Notes under the pieces: model-generated
Told to the model about the DNA's origin: nothing
Database searches by the model: none
Seen by the model: only the letters and a program-made list of their open reading frames with translations
NCBI GenBank assembly: GCA_002441545.1
Contig: DJWL01000166.1
Coordinates: forward strand, 1 to 27,346
Length of the DNA: 27,346 nt
Source: Flavobacteriaceae bacterium UBA6231
GTDB taxonomy: Bacteria > Bacteroidota > Bacteroidia > Flavobacteriales > Flavobacteriaceae
Direction of reading: 5' to 3'
Translations under genes and position numbers: made by a program
Part shown: in pieces, positions 1 to 8,189 of the stretch
Layout: every line of letters begins with the position of its first letter
How positions within the stretch are numbered: the first letter of the stretch is position 1

Positions 1-8
1 GGTGTAAA

Positions 9-60
9 TAAAAGCATCCTTGAGGAAGTAAAAGATTACTCTAGCCTAAAGATGCTTTTA
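9..60 (-). terminator. Intrinsic terminator behind the response-regulator gene
   Basis: A perfect 10-bp inverted repeat (TAAAAGCATC at 9-18, GATGCTTTTA at 51-60) encloses a second perfect 5-bp repeat (AGTAA 27-31, TTACT 36-40), so the whole stretch can fold into one long, slightly interrupted hairpin. Read on the minus strand it starts about 10 bases after the stop codon of the response-regulator gene, and the 3' arm runs into a T-rich tract (GCTTTTATTTA), as expected for a Rho-independent terminator. The A-rich arm on the other side means it could also end transcription entering from the left on the plus strand. Confidence 0.7.
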
Positions 61-69
61 TCAAGAAAA

Positions 70-708
70 TTAAATAGAGCTTTGTGAGTTAGCCACCTTA
101 GCTTGGTTAACTAAATCAACTAAATTAGTCACTTTTAATTTTCTCATTAACCTAGCTTTGTAAGTGCTAATGGTTTTTTCATTAACATTTAATTCTTTAG
201 CAACTTCTTTGTTTTTCTTGCCTACACATAAAAGTTTTAAAACTTCGGTTTCTCTTGTTGAGAGTTTTTTGTAGTAAGAACCTGTTTTGTTAACTCGTTT
301 GCCAAGCTTTATTTGTTGATTAATTTCATCACTTAAAAAAGTGCCACCTTCACTTACTTTTAAAATGGCTTCATTTATTGTGATAATATTTACTGTTTTT
401 GAAACGTAACCAGAAGCCCCAGCTTTAATTGCATTAATAGCGTAAACCTCTTCAGGTTGACCACTAAAAATGATGCTTTTAATATTGGGAAATTCATGCT
501 TTAAGATTCTTAAAACAGTCAATCCATTAAGTTTTGGTAAATCAATTTCAGTTAAAATAATGTCAACTGGATTTTTTTTAATAAAATCAATAATGGCTTC
601 GCCATCATCAAGACTTCCAACTACTTGGATGTTTGACGATGCGGAAAAAAGTAATTCTAATCCTTTTCTAACGATAGGATGGTGATCTGCTATTAATAAT
701 TTAATCAT
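70..708 (-). CDS. NarL/LuxR-family response regulator with degenerate receiver
   Basis: The 212-aa protein has a receiver domain (about residues 1-120) and a LuxR-type helix-turn-helix (about 145-205, with LSTRETEVLKLL and VNEKTISTYKARLMRKL), so it should be a DNA-binding transcription factor. The receiver is atypical. Where this family has the phosphorylated Asp (as in LMDIRMP), this protein reads ILTEIDLP, giving Glu54; the codon is GAA. The usual acidic pair of ADDHP is ADHHP here, so the second acidic residue is His9. The conserved Lys (VSKT, about residue 104) and a Ser in the switch position remain. Asp-to-Glu can mimic phosphorylation in some regulators, so constitutive or phosphorylation-independent activity is plausible but unproven. 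No histidine kinase lies nearby. The gene is followed by a strong terminator and is probably transcribed alone. Confidence 0.9.
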   Translation of the reverse strand: MIKLLIADHHPIVRKGLELLFSASSNIQVVGSLDDGEAIIDFIKKNPVDIILTEIDLPKLNGLTVLRILKHEFPNIKSIIFSGQPEEVYAINAIKAGASGYVSKTVNIITINEAILKVSEGGTFLSDEINQQIKLGKRVNKTGSYYKKLSTRETEVLKLLCVGKKNKEVAKELNVNEKTISTYKARLMRKLKVTNLVDLVNQAKVANSQSSI

Positions 709-764
709 ATCGGTTGATTTTAAGTGTTTTGAGAGCGTTTTTTAGGGAAAACGTATAAATATAG

Positions 765-795
765 TAAATATAGGAATAAATTGACATTAAAGCAA
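765..795 (-). promoter_or_regulatory. Probable promoter of the response-regulator gene
   Basis: On the minus strand a TTG (793-795) and TATATTTA (765-772) are separated by 20 bases, matching the Bacteroidota -33/-7 layout (TTG, about 20 bases, TAnnTTTG) except for the final G. Transcription would start near 759, leaving a leader of about 50 bases before the ATG at 708. The TTG sits just upstream of the nadE stop region, so the regulator could also receive read-through from nadE. Confidence 0.35.
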
Positions 796-798
796 TTT

Positions 799-1587
799 CT
801 ACATTAATTCATTTGGAATAATACAAACAGGTATAGGGTCCATTTTGTGTTTATTAACATTATTATATCTCTTGTATATTTTGAAGACTTCTAGGTCTCT
901 ACCTTTAAAATCATCAAAAGTTTTACCGTTATTATTCATTTTCATAGCCCATTCGAGTTCTGGATAACTAGCCCCAATTTGATCTTCATCGGTTCTGTCA
1001 TCACCCCAAAGGCCATCTGTTGGAGCTGCATCAATAATTTCTTTATTAATACCCAAATATTTGGCAATAGTGTAAACCTCGGTTTTTAATAAATCTGCTA
1101 TTGGGCTTAAGTCAACACCACCATCACCATATTTTGTGTAAAAACCAACGCCAAAATCTTCAACTTTGTTTCCTGTTCCGGCTACCAACAGTTTTTCTAA
1201 AGCTGCAAAATAATAAAGAGTTGTCATGCGTAATCTTGCTCTTGTATTAGCTAAAGACATAAATCGGTCTTCTTCATTTTCAACTTGTGGTAAAGATGTT
1301 ATTAAACTATCGAAAACCGGAGTTAAGTTTACTTTAGTCATAGTCACTTTGTCAAAGTTATTTTTTAACCAATCAATATGATTTAATGCTCTGCTTACTT
1401 GTGAAGGAGCTTGATGAATTGGCATTTCTAAACATAAAAGAGGTAATCCAGTTTTAGCACAAAGCGTTGAAGTTACGGCCGAATCTATTCCACCAGATAT
1501 GCCAATAACAAAACCGTTCATTTTAGCATTTGTAGCATAATCTTTTAACCAATTTACAATGTGGTCAACAACTTTTTCTGTTTGCAT
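799..1587 (-). CDS. nadE: NH3-dependent NAD+ synthetase
   Basis: NadE makes NAD+ from deamido-NAD+, ATP and ammonia, the last step of NAD synthesis, in the cytosol. The protein has the PP-loop ATP-pyrophosphatase signature GISGGIDSAVT near its N-terminus and the family region EDFGVGFYTKYGDGGVDLSPIADLLKTE (shown here only to mark residues about 155-182). No glutaminase domain is present, so this is the short ammonia-dependent form. The open frame extends upstream to 1629, but the extra 14 residues fit the family poorly and a promoter-like -7 box overlaps them at 1627-1634. I therefore place the start at the ATG at 1587 (MQTEKVVDHIV), giving 262 residues. The gene is divergent from gldB, an arrangement also known in Flavobacterium. 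Confidence 0.93.
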   Translation of the reverse strand: MQTEKVVDHIVNWLKDYATNAKMNGFVIGISGGIDSAVTSTLCAKTGLPLLCLEMPIHQAPSQVSRALNHIDWLKNNFDKVTMTKVNLTPVFDSLITSLPQVENEEDRFMSLANTRARLRMTTLYYFAALEKLLVAGTGNKVEDFGVGFYTKYGDGGVDLSPIADLLKTEVYTIAKYLGINKEIIDAAPTDGLWGDDRTDEDQIGASYPELEWAMKMNNNGKTFDDFKGRDLEVFKIYKRYNNVNKHKMDPIPVCIIPNELM

Positions 1588-1626
1588 TTTAAATGATTTT
1601 AATTCAAAGAATAGTACATTTGCAAA

Positions 1627-1634
1627 CAAAAATA
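1627..1634 (-). promoter_or_regulatory. Probable -7 promoter element of nadE
   Basis: On the minus strand the bases read TATTTTTG, an exact match to the Bacteroidota -7 consensus TAnnTTTG. Transcription would start near 1621, about 35 bases before the ATG at 1587. No TTG is found at the usual distance upstream; the nearest is only 11 bases away. The site overlaps the longer possible reading frame and so argues for the shorter NadE start. Confidence 0.4.
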
Positions 1635-1679
1635 AGGGAATCGCTCAATTAATAAAAATTTAGAACGTTTAAGTTTTAT

Positions 1680-2642
1680 ATGAAAAAAGTAATATTACTA
1701 TTATTTCTATTGACTGTAGTAGTTTCATGTAAAAATGAAAATCAACTTGAACAAGAAATTGAAAAAATCCCTATGAATATTAAGATTGAACGATTTGATG
1801 AGTTATTCAGTCATGTAAATGATAAAAGTTTACCAAAGTTAAAGAAAGATTATCCGTTTATGTTTTCAAAAAAATATGCGGATTCATTTTGGATTGCTAA
1901 AACACAAGATACGCTTCAAATTAAATTACTTGAAGAAGTGGCAAAAGTTTTTCCTAATATTGATGAACAACAAAACGAAATAAACTCCTTATTTCAACAC
2001 ATCAAATATTTTTTTCCAGAATTTACACCACCAAGAATTATTACAACAACGTCTTTTGTTGATTATAGAAACAAAATAATTTTAACAGATACCATTGCTT
2101 TAATTTCCATAGACACTTATTTAGGAAGTGATCATGAGTTTTATCAAGGAATTCAAAAATACATAAGTGAAGATTTTAATAAAAGTAATATGGTTGTTGA
2201 TTTAGCAACTGAATACGCAAAAAAATATATGTATCAAGGACAGAATAAAACCTTGCTAGACGAGATGATTTATTTTGGAAAGGAACTGTATTTTAAAGAT
2301 TTGGTAATTCCTTTTAAAACAGAAGCAGAGCGAATTGGATACACGAATGAACAACTAGATTGGGCTCATGTTAACGAAAGCTATATTTGGAGGTATTTTG
2401 TTGAAAGGGAATTGCTGTTTAGTACCGATTCTAAATTGCCTGGCAGATTTATAAATCCTGCGCCATTTACAAAATTTTATTTAGAGGAAATCGATAGTCA
2501 ATCTCCTGGTAGATTAGGGCAATATATAGGTTGGCAAATTGTAAGGGCCTATATGAAAAATAATGAGGTATCATTAAAAGATATGCTTATAACCTCTCCT
2601 GAAGATATTTTTAATAATTCAAAGTTTAAACCAAGTAAATAA
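1680..2642 (+). CDS. gldB: Gliding motility lipoprotein GldB
   Basis: The 320-aa protein starts with a lipoprotein signal peptide (MKKVILLLFLLTVVVSC, lipid-modified Cys17), followed by charged residues and a long globular domain. Identity as GldB rests on this, on the family-like stretch with ELYFKDLVIPFKTEAERIGY and NEQLDWAHVNESYIWRYFVE, and above all on the position directly before gldC and next to nadE, an order known from Flavobacterium johnsoniae. GldB is required for flavobacterial gliding and acts at the cell envelope; its biochemical role is not settled. The stop codon overlaps the gldC start by one base (TAATG), so the two genes are translationally coupled. Confidence 0.9.
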   Translation: MKKVILLLFLLTVVVSCKNENQLEQEIEKIPMNIKIERFDELFSHVNDKSLPKLKKDYPFMFSKKYADSFWIAKTQDTLQIKLLEEVAKVFPNIDEQQNEINSLFQHIKYFFPEFTPPRIITTTSFVDYRNKIILTDTIALISIDTYLGSDHEFYQGIQKYISEDFNKSNMVVDLATEYAKKYMYQGQNKTLLDEMIYFGKELYFKDLVIPFKTEAERIGYTNEQLDWAHVNESYIWRYFVERELLFSTDSKLPGRFINPAPFTKFYLEEIDSQSPGRLGQYIGWQIVRAYMKNNEVSLKDMLITSPEDIFNNSKFKPSK

Positions 2643-2977
2643 TGCCTAATAAAATTAAATCTAAAATTGAGCTAACTGTTGAACTTGACGAAAACCGTGT
2701 TCCTGAAAAATTATTTTGGACAGCACAAGACGGTGGCGTAAGTAATGAAGAAGCTAAAGCTATGATGCTGTCTGTTTGGGATGCTAATGCTCAAGAGACT
2801 TTACGAATAGATTTATGGACTAAAGAGATGCCTGTTGATGAGATGAAAGTGTTTTTTCATCAAACTTTAGTAGCCATGAGCGACACTTTTAATAGAGCAA
2901 CTCAAGATGAAAAAATGACGGCTACTATGAAAGATTTCTGTGATTATTTTGCCGAAAAATTAGAGATTAAAAAATAA
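2642..2977 (+). CDS. gldC: Gliding motility protein GldC
   Basis: This is a small 111-aa protein with no signal peptide or membrane segment, matching the usual size of GldC. It begins with a beta-rich stretch (IKSKIELTVELDENRVPEKL) and contains LFWTAQDGG and a C-terminal helical part ending YFAEKLEIKK. In F. johnsoniae GldC improves gliding but is not absolutely needed. The start ATG overlaps the gldB stop by one base, confirming a two-gene operon. The stop codon lies one base from the end of the convergent deformylase-like gene. Confidence 0.9.
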   Translation: MPNKIKSKIELTVELDENRVPEKLFWTAQDGGVSNEEAKAMMLSVWDANAQETLRIDLWTKEMPVDEMKVFFHQTLVAMSDTFNRATQDEKMTATMKDFCDYFAEKLEIKK

Positions 2978-2991
2978 ATTAATCCGTTTTT
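2965..2991. terminator. Weak inverted repeat across convergent gene ends
   Basis: GATTAA (2965-2970) and TTAATC (2979-2984) form a perfect 6-bp inverted repeat with an 8-base loop, followed by a run of seven T on the plus strand. It covers the stop codons of gldC and of the convergent deformylase-like gene, and could serve as a compact terminator for gldC. The stem is short and nearly all A-T, so this is tentative. Confidence 0.25.
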
Positions 2992-3626
2992 TTAGCATCT
3001 TTTATTTCTTTGTTAAGATGGTCTAAATACAAAATACCATTAAGGTGATCTATTTCATGTTGAAAAATTATAGATGCAAACCCTTCTACCATTTCGGCTT
3101 TATGTTCTCCATTTTCAGTATCATATTCAACTAATATAGCATAAGCTCTATTGTCTAAGGTTTCTCTTCTGTTAGGTATTGATAAACAACCTTCTCTGTT
3201 GGTTTGTTTTTTTTCAGAATATTGAACGATTATTGGGTTTAAACAAACTTCAAAAGGGAAGTTTTCTTTATCAAAACGTTGAACCCAGATAATATTTTTT
3301 AAAACACCAACTTGTGGTGCTGCAATACCAACACCTAAAGACATACTGTCTGTAACAGTTCTGTAAAGACGTTTTATAAATGTTCTTTGTATCGGGTCAT
3401 TAGGATTTGGCTTTATATAACCACTTTTTTTTCTTAGTAACAAGGAATCACTTTTGTTAGTTATTTTATAAACACGCATTGGAGTTAAAGAGTCTGAAGA
3501 CAGTATCATTTGTATTTCATTTTTAGAAAATGAATTTAAAATATCCTCTTTTTGTTGACTTGTTTTAACACTTGAACAGTTTAAAACAGTAATAATTAGA
3601 ATTGAATATAAAAATAGTTTTTTCAT
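2979..3626 (-). CDS. Exported (lipoprotein) peptide deformylase homologue
   Basis: The protein has all three peptide-deformylase motifs intact: GVGIAAPQ (residues 98-105), EGCLS (145-149) and HEIDH (190-194). The metal ligands Cys147, His190 and His194 and the catalytic Glu191 are present. Deformylases remove the N-formyl group from nascent proteins at the cytosolic ribosome, but this one begins with a signal peptide whose end reads VLNC (Cys17), a probable lipobox, followed by about 70 extra residues before the catalytic fold. It should therefore face the periplasm or sit in the outer membrane. The start is 17 bases after the rodA stop, so it probably belongs to the elongasome operon. The housekeeping cytosolic deformylase is presumably elsewhere. 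Its true substrate is unknown. Confidence 0.85.
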   Translation of the reverse strand: MKKLFLYSILIITVLNCSSVKTSQQKEDILNSFSKNEIQMILSSDSLTPMRVYKITNKSDSLLLRKKSGYIKPNPNDPIQRTFIKRLYRTVTDSMSLGVGIAAPQVGVLKNIIWVQRFDKENFPFEVCLNPIIVQYSEKKQTNREGCLSIPNRRETLDNRAYAILVEYDTENGEHKAEMVEGFASIIFQHEIDHLNGILYLDHLNKEIKDAKKTD

Positions 3627-3643
3627 GACATTAGCTTAAAAAA

Positions 3644-4921
3644 TTACCATTCATTGATTCTGTTGGAATCTAATTTTATAAATATAAAGAGTAAAATGGT
3701 AAAACCCCATAAGCCAGAACCACCATAGCTAAATAAAGGTAGTGGGATGCCAATAGTTGGAATTAAACCCATTACCATGCCAATATTTATCATAAAATGC
3801 ATAAAAAATATGGAGGCTACTCCATATCCGTACATGCGGCTAAATTGTGATTTTTGTAATTCAGCTAAATGAAGAATTCTAATTAGTAACAGCATAAAAA
3901 CGATAACAACCATGGCACTCCCTAAAAAACCCCATTCTTCACCTACAGTACTGAAAATATAGTCTGTATGCTGTTCTGGTACAAATTTTCCTGTAGTTCT
4001 TGTGCCTTCTAAAAATCCTTTTCCTGTTACACCACCAGAACTAATTGCTTTTTCAGATTCATTTAAATTATAAGCAAAGGTCTTTTTCATGATCTCAAGC
4101 TTAACAGGATCTTTTTCTAATCTTAGCCAAAGACTTATTCTGTCCTTTTGATGCGGTTGTAAAACATTTTGATAAAAGAATTTAATACCTGATGATAAAA
4201 TAATGCAAGCTATTAAGATTGCAATTGGTTGGATTAATGGAGGCTTTTTTTTAGTGAAAAAATGATTGACAATAAGTACAAATGCTGCTGCAATGGAAGT
4301 AATTATAGCTCCAAACTTTAAAGAAAATAAAGAAAGAATAACCAATGCAACGCCTAGTATTAAATATATTTTTGGCAATCCTTCTCTGTACAAAACAAAA
4401 AAGAAAGCGGCATAAACAATGGTGCTTCCTGCATCATTTTGTAACAGAACTAAAATTGCAGGAACTGCAAAAAGGATAAAACTTTGAATCTGATCTTTAA
4501 ATTTATGAATATCAGTATTCATATCACTAACATATTTTGCTACTGCTAAAGAAGTTGCTGCTTTTGCAAATTCACTTGGCTGTAATGTCATTCCTCCTAT
4601 AGCATACCATGAAGTAGCACCATTTACATTTTTTCCAAGTACAAAAAGACCCATTAATGATAACATGGATATTATATAAATAACACTTGAAAACCGTTCA
4701 TAAAATTTGGAATCTATTGATAAAATGAGAACAATTAGGCCTAAGGTCAAGAAAATAAACATAAGTTGTTTTCCGTAGGGTTCTGAAAAGTTCCAATAGT
4801 CAATGGTTTCTCCTGTATGTGATGCCGATAAAATATTTAACCAACCAAAGCCTACTAAAAGAAGGAATAGAATTATGGTAATCCAATCAAATTTAAAATG
4901 TCTGTGAGTTTCTCTAAGCAT
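3644..4921 (-). CDS. rodA: Rod-shape SEDS glycosyltransferase RodA
   Basis: This 425-aa polytopic membrane protein of the SEDS family polymerises lipid II into glycan strands during lateral wall growth, working with PBP2. Visible family features are about ten hydrophobic segments, the QPSEFAK motif (LQPSEFAKAA), a QNDAGSTIVY stretch in place of the common QPDLGT, the conserved extracytoplasmic PEQHTDYIFSTVGEEWGF, and the C-terminal SYGGSG. Gene order (four bases after mrdA, same strand) supports RodA rather than the division enzyme FtsW. The start is the only well-placed ATG (MLRETHRHFKFDWIT), giving a usual length for Bacteroidota. Confidence 0.94.
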   Translation of the reverse strand: MLRETHRHFKFDWITIILFLLLVGFGWLNILSASHTGETIDYWNFSEPYGKQLMFIFLTLGLIVLILSIDSKFYERFSSVIYIISMLSLMGLFVLGKNVNGATSWYAIGGMTLQPSEFAKAATSLAVAKYVSDMNTDIHKFKDQIQSFILFAVPAILVLLQNDAGSTIVYAAFFFVLYREGLPKIYLILGVALVILSLFSLKFGAIITSIAAAFVLIVNHFFTKKKPPLIQPIAILIACIILSSGIKFFYQNVLQPHQKDRISLWLRLEKDPVKLEIMKKTFAYNLNESEKAISSGGVTGKGFLEGTRTTGKFVPEQHTDYIFSTVGEEWGFLGSAMVVIVFMLLLIRILHLAELQKSQFSRMYGYGVASIFFMHFMINIGMVMGLIPTIGIPLPLFSYGGSGLWGFTILLFIFIKLDSNRINEW

Positions 4922-4925
4922 TTAA

Positions 4926-6854
4926 CTACTGTTTGGTAATGGAATCTGGTTTTTTAGATCTTAGTGATTCGTCTAAAGGAATTACTTGTAATGTTGTAGC
5001 TCCATTAATACCAAATGGTTCACCGGAATAAGGTTTTGCATATTCATTTTCTAAGCTATGAGTCAAAATCCAATCTTCCATATCGGTTCGGGTAATATAA
5101 CCTTTAATGTATTTTTCAATCATTAAACTTGCTATTCTGCCAGCAAAACGACTACCCCAATAACCGTTTTCAACAAAAACAGCAATTGCTATTTTTGGGT
5201 TATCTTTAGGCGCAAAAGCCACAAAAATGGAATGGTCTGTTAATTGAGTTTTTACACCATTTATTTTAGTAAAGTTTTCAGCGGTTCCAGTTTTTCCACA
5301 AATTTCAATTCCTGGTATTTGAACGGCTGCTGCTGTTCCATAATTATAAACATCAAACATACCTTGAACTATTGGTTCAAAATATTGTTTATCAATAGTT
5401 GTGTGGTTTGGTGTAGTATATTTAGGGTCAATAGTTTCTCCTTCAATTTTTTTAATAATGTGAGGTGTGTAATAATAACCTCTATTACCAATAGCTGCAA
5501 CCATATTTGCTAACTGTATTGGAGTTGTTAATACTTCACCTTGTCCAATGGCATTAGATAAGTTATAGGTGCTTCCCCATCTATTTTTGCCATAAAGTTG
5601 GTCATATGTTTGGCTGTTTGGTATTTTACCGGGTTGGCCAACAGATAAATCATTATTTAAATAATTTCCTAAACCAAAACTTTTTACATGATTGCTCCAA
5701 ATATCCATTCCAATTGCAGGATCTTTAAATTTATCAATAATTCTTCTATAAACATTAGCAAAATAAGCATTGCATGAATTATATATACCGCCATTCATAG
5801 CAAGTGGACTTGGGTGACCATGGCATCCCATTTTTCTACCACCGTAGCTATAACCATGATTACAGCTAAAACGATCTTCAGTAGTAACAACGCCTTCTTG
5901 TAACCCAATAAGGGCATTTAAAATTTTAAAAGGTGAACCTGGAGGATACATAGCTTGAAGGCCTCTATCATATAAAGGTTTTGAAATACTGTCGTTATAT
6001 AATTTAGAAAAATTAGCAGAACGTTGACGGCCAACCAATAAATTAGGGTTGTATGTTGGTGTTGAAACCATAGTAAGTATCTCGCCAGTGCCTGGCTCAA
6101 TAGCTATGATTCCTCCGTGTTTATTTTGCATTAATAACTCACCATAGGCTTGTAATGTGGCATCTATGGTTATAGTTATATCTTCTCCTGGTTTAGGCAA
6201 AGTATCATATATGCCATTTTTATAAGGGCCAATATCTCTGTTAAATCTGTCTTTTTGAATAAACTTTATACCTTTTACACCTCTTAAAGTTTGTTCATAA
6301 GAAAGTTCAATGCCTTGCTTGCCAATTAAATCTCCCATTTTATAGTAGGGTTGTTTTTCAATAATAGCATTATTTACTTCGCCTATATCGCCTAAAACGT
6401 TAGCTCCAATTGTAGTTTGATAGTATCTTATTGAACGCTTTTGAATATAGAATCCTTCAAATTTTCTCATTTTTTCTTGAAGAGCAGCATAATCTTCTTT
6501 GGATAAATGAGGAATAAAAACAGATGGAAGCCATGGTGAATAGCGATGTGCTTTGTTGTAAATTTCAATAAATTGATCCTTATTTATTTTTAGCAACTCG
6601 CAAAATTCTAAAGTGTCTAAAGGTTTTACTTCTCTAGGAATAAACATGACATCGTATGATGGTTGATTTGACACCAAAAGCTCACCATTTCTATCAAAAA
6701 CAAATCCGCGTTTTGGGTAGTCAAACACCTTTCTTATTGCATTATCTTCATACAAATCATGTGTTTGTGGGGTATAGACTTGCAGATAAAAAAGCCTGAA
6801 AATAAATATAACACCAACAGCAATTATTATAAAAAAAAGTAAAAATTTTCTCAT
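4926..6854 (-). CDS. mrdA: Penicillin-binding protein 2 (elongasome transpeptidase)
   Basis: The 642-aa class B penicillin-binding protein cross-links peptidoglycan during cell elongation as the partner of RodA. It has one N-terminal membrane anchor (residues about 4-24), a dimerisation/pedestal domain starting around RGFVFDRNGELL, and a transpeptidase domain with the serine motif SPFK (Ser307-Lys310), an SCN motif (YNSCNAYF) and KTG (Lys521-Gly523, CGKTGTAEN). The catalytic set is complete. The start codon ATG overlaps the mreD stop by four bases (ATGA), so the genes are coupled. The name mrdA is the enterobacterial one; pbpA is also used. Confidence 0.94.
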   Translation of the reverse strand: MRKFLLFFIIIAVGVIFIFRLFYLQVYTPQTHDLYEDNAIRKVFDYPKRGFVFDRNGELLVSNQPSYDVMFIPREVKPLDTLEFCELLKINKDQFIEIYNKAHRYSPWLPSVFIPHLSKEDYAALQEKMRKFEGFYIQKRSIRYYQTTIGANVLGDIGEVNNAIIEKQPYYKMGDLIGKQGIELSYEQTLRGVKGIKFIQKDRFNRDIGPYKNGIYDTLPKPGEDITITIDATLQAYGELLMQNKHGGIIAIEPGTGEILTMVSTPTYNPNLLVGRQRSANFSKLYNDSISKPLYDRGLQAMYPPGSPFKILNALIGLQEGVVTTEDRFSCNHGYSYGGRKMGCHGHPSPLAMNGGIYNSCNAYFANVYRRIIDKFKDPAIGMDIWSNHVKSFGLGNYLNNDLSVGQPGKIPNSQTYDQLYGKNRWGSTYNLSNAIGQGEVLTTPIQLANMVAAIGNRGYYYTPHIIKKIEGETIDPKYTTPNHTTIDKQYFEPIVQGMFDVYNYGTAAAVQIPGIEICGKTGTAENFTKINGVKTQLTDHSIFVAFAPKDNPKIAIAVFVENGYWGSRFAGRIASLMIEKYIKGYITRTDMEDWILTHSLENEYAKPYSGEPFGINGATTLQVIPLDESLRSKKPDSITKQ

Positions 6855-7357
6855 TTAGTTTTTCTACTGAAAATAATGGTTACTAAAATACAGAGTATAA
6901 TAGTAAATATACTTGAGAATAACGTTTTTTGAACTGTTAAAATTACCTTAGAAATGTTAAAGATTTCTAATGAAAATAGAATGATATGATGAAGTACAGT
7001 TAGAATAGTAATATACAGAAATTTAGAACTAAACTCAACAGTATCAAATTTTACTGTTTGATATTCGTAAACCGTTCCAAAACAAAATTTTAAAACAATT
7101 GGTCTAGCATACGCTATACTTACACAAGCAGCTGCATGAATGCCTCCAGAATCTGTAAATATATCTATAGTTAAGCCAATGATGAAACTTAAAAAAATAA
7201 ATAGGGTTCTGCTGTTTTTTATAGGAAAAAGAATAATGAATAATATGTAAACATATGGGTTAATATATCCTAAAAAATTAATATGATTTAGTACTAGTAC
7301 TTGTAAACCTACAAGTAGAATAAAGCGTGTAATATTGGTATATAATACACTATTCAT
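6851..7357 (-). CDS. mreD: Rod shape-determining protein MreD
   Basis: This 168-aa protein is nearly all membrane segments (about five hydrophobic stretches), the usual size for MreD, an inner-membrane component of the elongasome linking MreC and the synthases. MreD is poorly conserved, so the call depends mainly on position between mreC and mrdA and on features such as INPYVYILFIILFPI and GLTIDIFTDSGGIHAAACV, which match the conserved D...GGIHA...C region of Bacteroidota MreD. The start overlaps mreC by eight bases and the stop overlaps mrdA by four, indicating tight coupling. Confidence 0.88.
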   Translation of the reverse strand: MNSVLYTNITRFILLVGLQVLVLNHINFLGYINPYVYILFIILFPIKNSRTLFIFLSFIIGLTIDIFTDSGGIHAAACVSIAYARPIVLKFCFGTVYEYQTVKFDTVEFSSKFLYITILTVLHHIILFSLEIFNISKVILTVQKTLFSSIFTIILCILVTIIFSRKTK

Positions 7358-8174
7358 TTGTACTGCTTTTTAATAAGTTGGTTATTTCGTTAATATCAAT
7401 ATTTTCAATGACATAAACATGCTCAATATTTGTCATGTCGTTAAACAGCTTAATATTTATTTCATAATAATTTTCAGCGACATCAAGTTTAAAGTCTTGA
7501 ATAATTCCTACTGGAATTCCTTTAGGGAAAATTGAAGAACGGCCAGAAGTTATTATGGTATCTCCAACTTTAACAGGCGCTATTTTAGGAATGTCTGTAA
7601 GTTGAGTAAAGTAAGGAGATATTCCATTCCAGATTAAAGTACCAAAGTGATTCGTTTTTTTAAGCTGAGCACTAATTTTACTAGTGGTATTTAAAACAGA
7701 AATAACAGTAGCATAATGTCTGCTTGTATTGTCGATAATCCCAACAATACCTTTGGACGAAATTACTCCAAAATCTTCTTTTATACTATCAGAAAATCCT
7801 TTGTTAAGTAATAATACATTTTTTGAAGAACTATAACTGTTTTTTAATACACTAGCAGTTGTAAATTTGTAAGTGTGATTAAGTGATAAATCATCAATAT
7901 AGCTAGAATCTTTTTTGTTTTTTGTGTTGTATAAAATTGATTTTAACTTGTTGTTTTCTTCAATTAAAATATCGTTTTGAGATTTAAGATCAAAATAACG
8001 ATTGATGTTACTTATTGAATTGTAAACACCGCCAGTTAAAAAATTAGCAGAATTTATAAACTTACTTTTATGGTAAGAATGTGTTTGAATTGTAAAAGTA
8101 AGTGATATAGAAAATAGCAACAAGAACAATAAAAACGTTTTGTTCCGTATTATAAAATTTATAATCTGCTGCAT
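7350..8174 (-). CDS. mreC: Rod shape-determining protein MreC
   Basis: MreC is a bitopic periplasmic scaffold of the elongasome that contacts PBP2. The 274-aa protein shows a short cytoplasmic tail, one membrane segment (about residues 12-28), a coiled-coil region (about 60-85, LKSQNDILIEENNKLKSILYN) and two beta-domains with the family-typical GIVGIID and DTIITSGRSSIFPKGIPVG stretches. It lies 15 bases downstream of mreB and overlaps mreD, as in nearly all mre operons. Confidence 0.93.
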   Translation of the reverse strand: MQQIINFIIRNKTFLLFLLLFSISLTFTIQTHSYHKSKFINSANFLTGGVYNSISNINRYFDLKSQNDILIEENNKLKSILYNTKNKKDSSYIDDLSLNHTYKFTTASVLKNSYSSSKNVLLLNKGFSDSIKEDFGVISSKGIVGIIDNTSRHYATVISVLNTTSKISAQLKKTNHFGTLIWNGISPYFTQLTDIPKIAPVKVGDTIITSGRSSIFPKGIPVGIIQDFKLDVAENYYEINIKLFNDMTNIEHVYVIENIDINEITNLLKSSTNE

Positions 8175-8189
8175 GTTAAATCAATATGG

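Noticed and set aside
1588..1629. NadE start at 1629 with 14 more residues
   Set aside because: The extra residues do not look like the family and a -7 promoter box (1627-1634) overlaps this start codon; the ATG at 1587 fits the usual NadE beginning.
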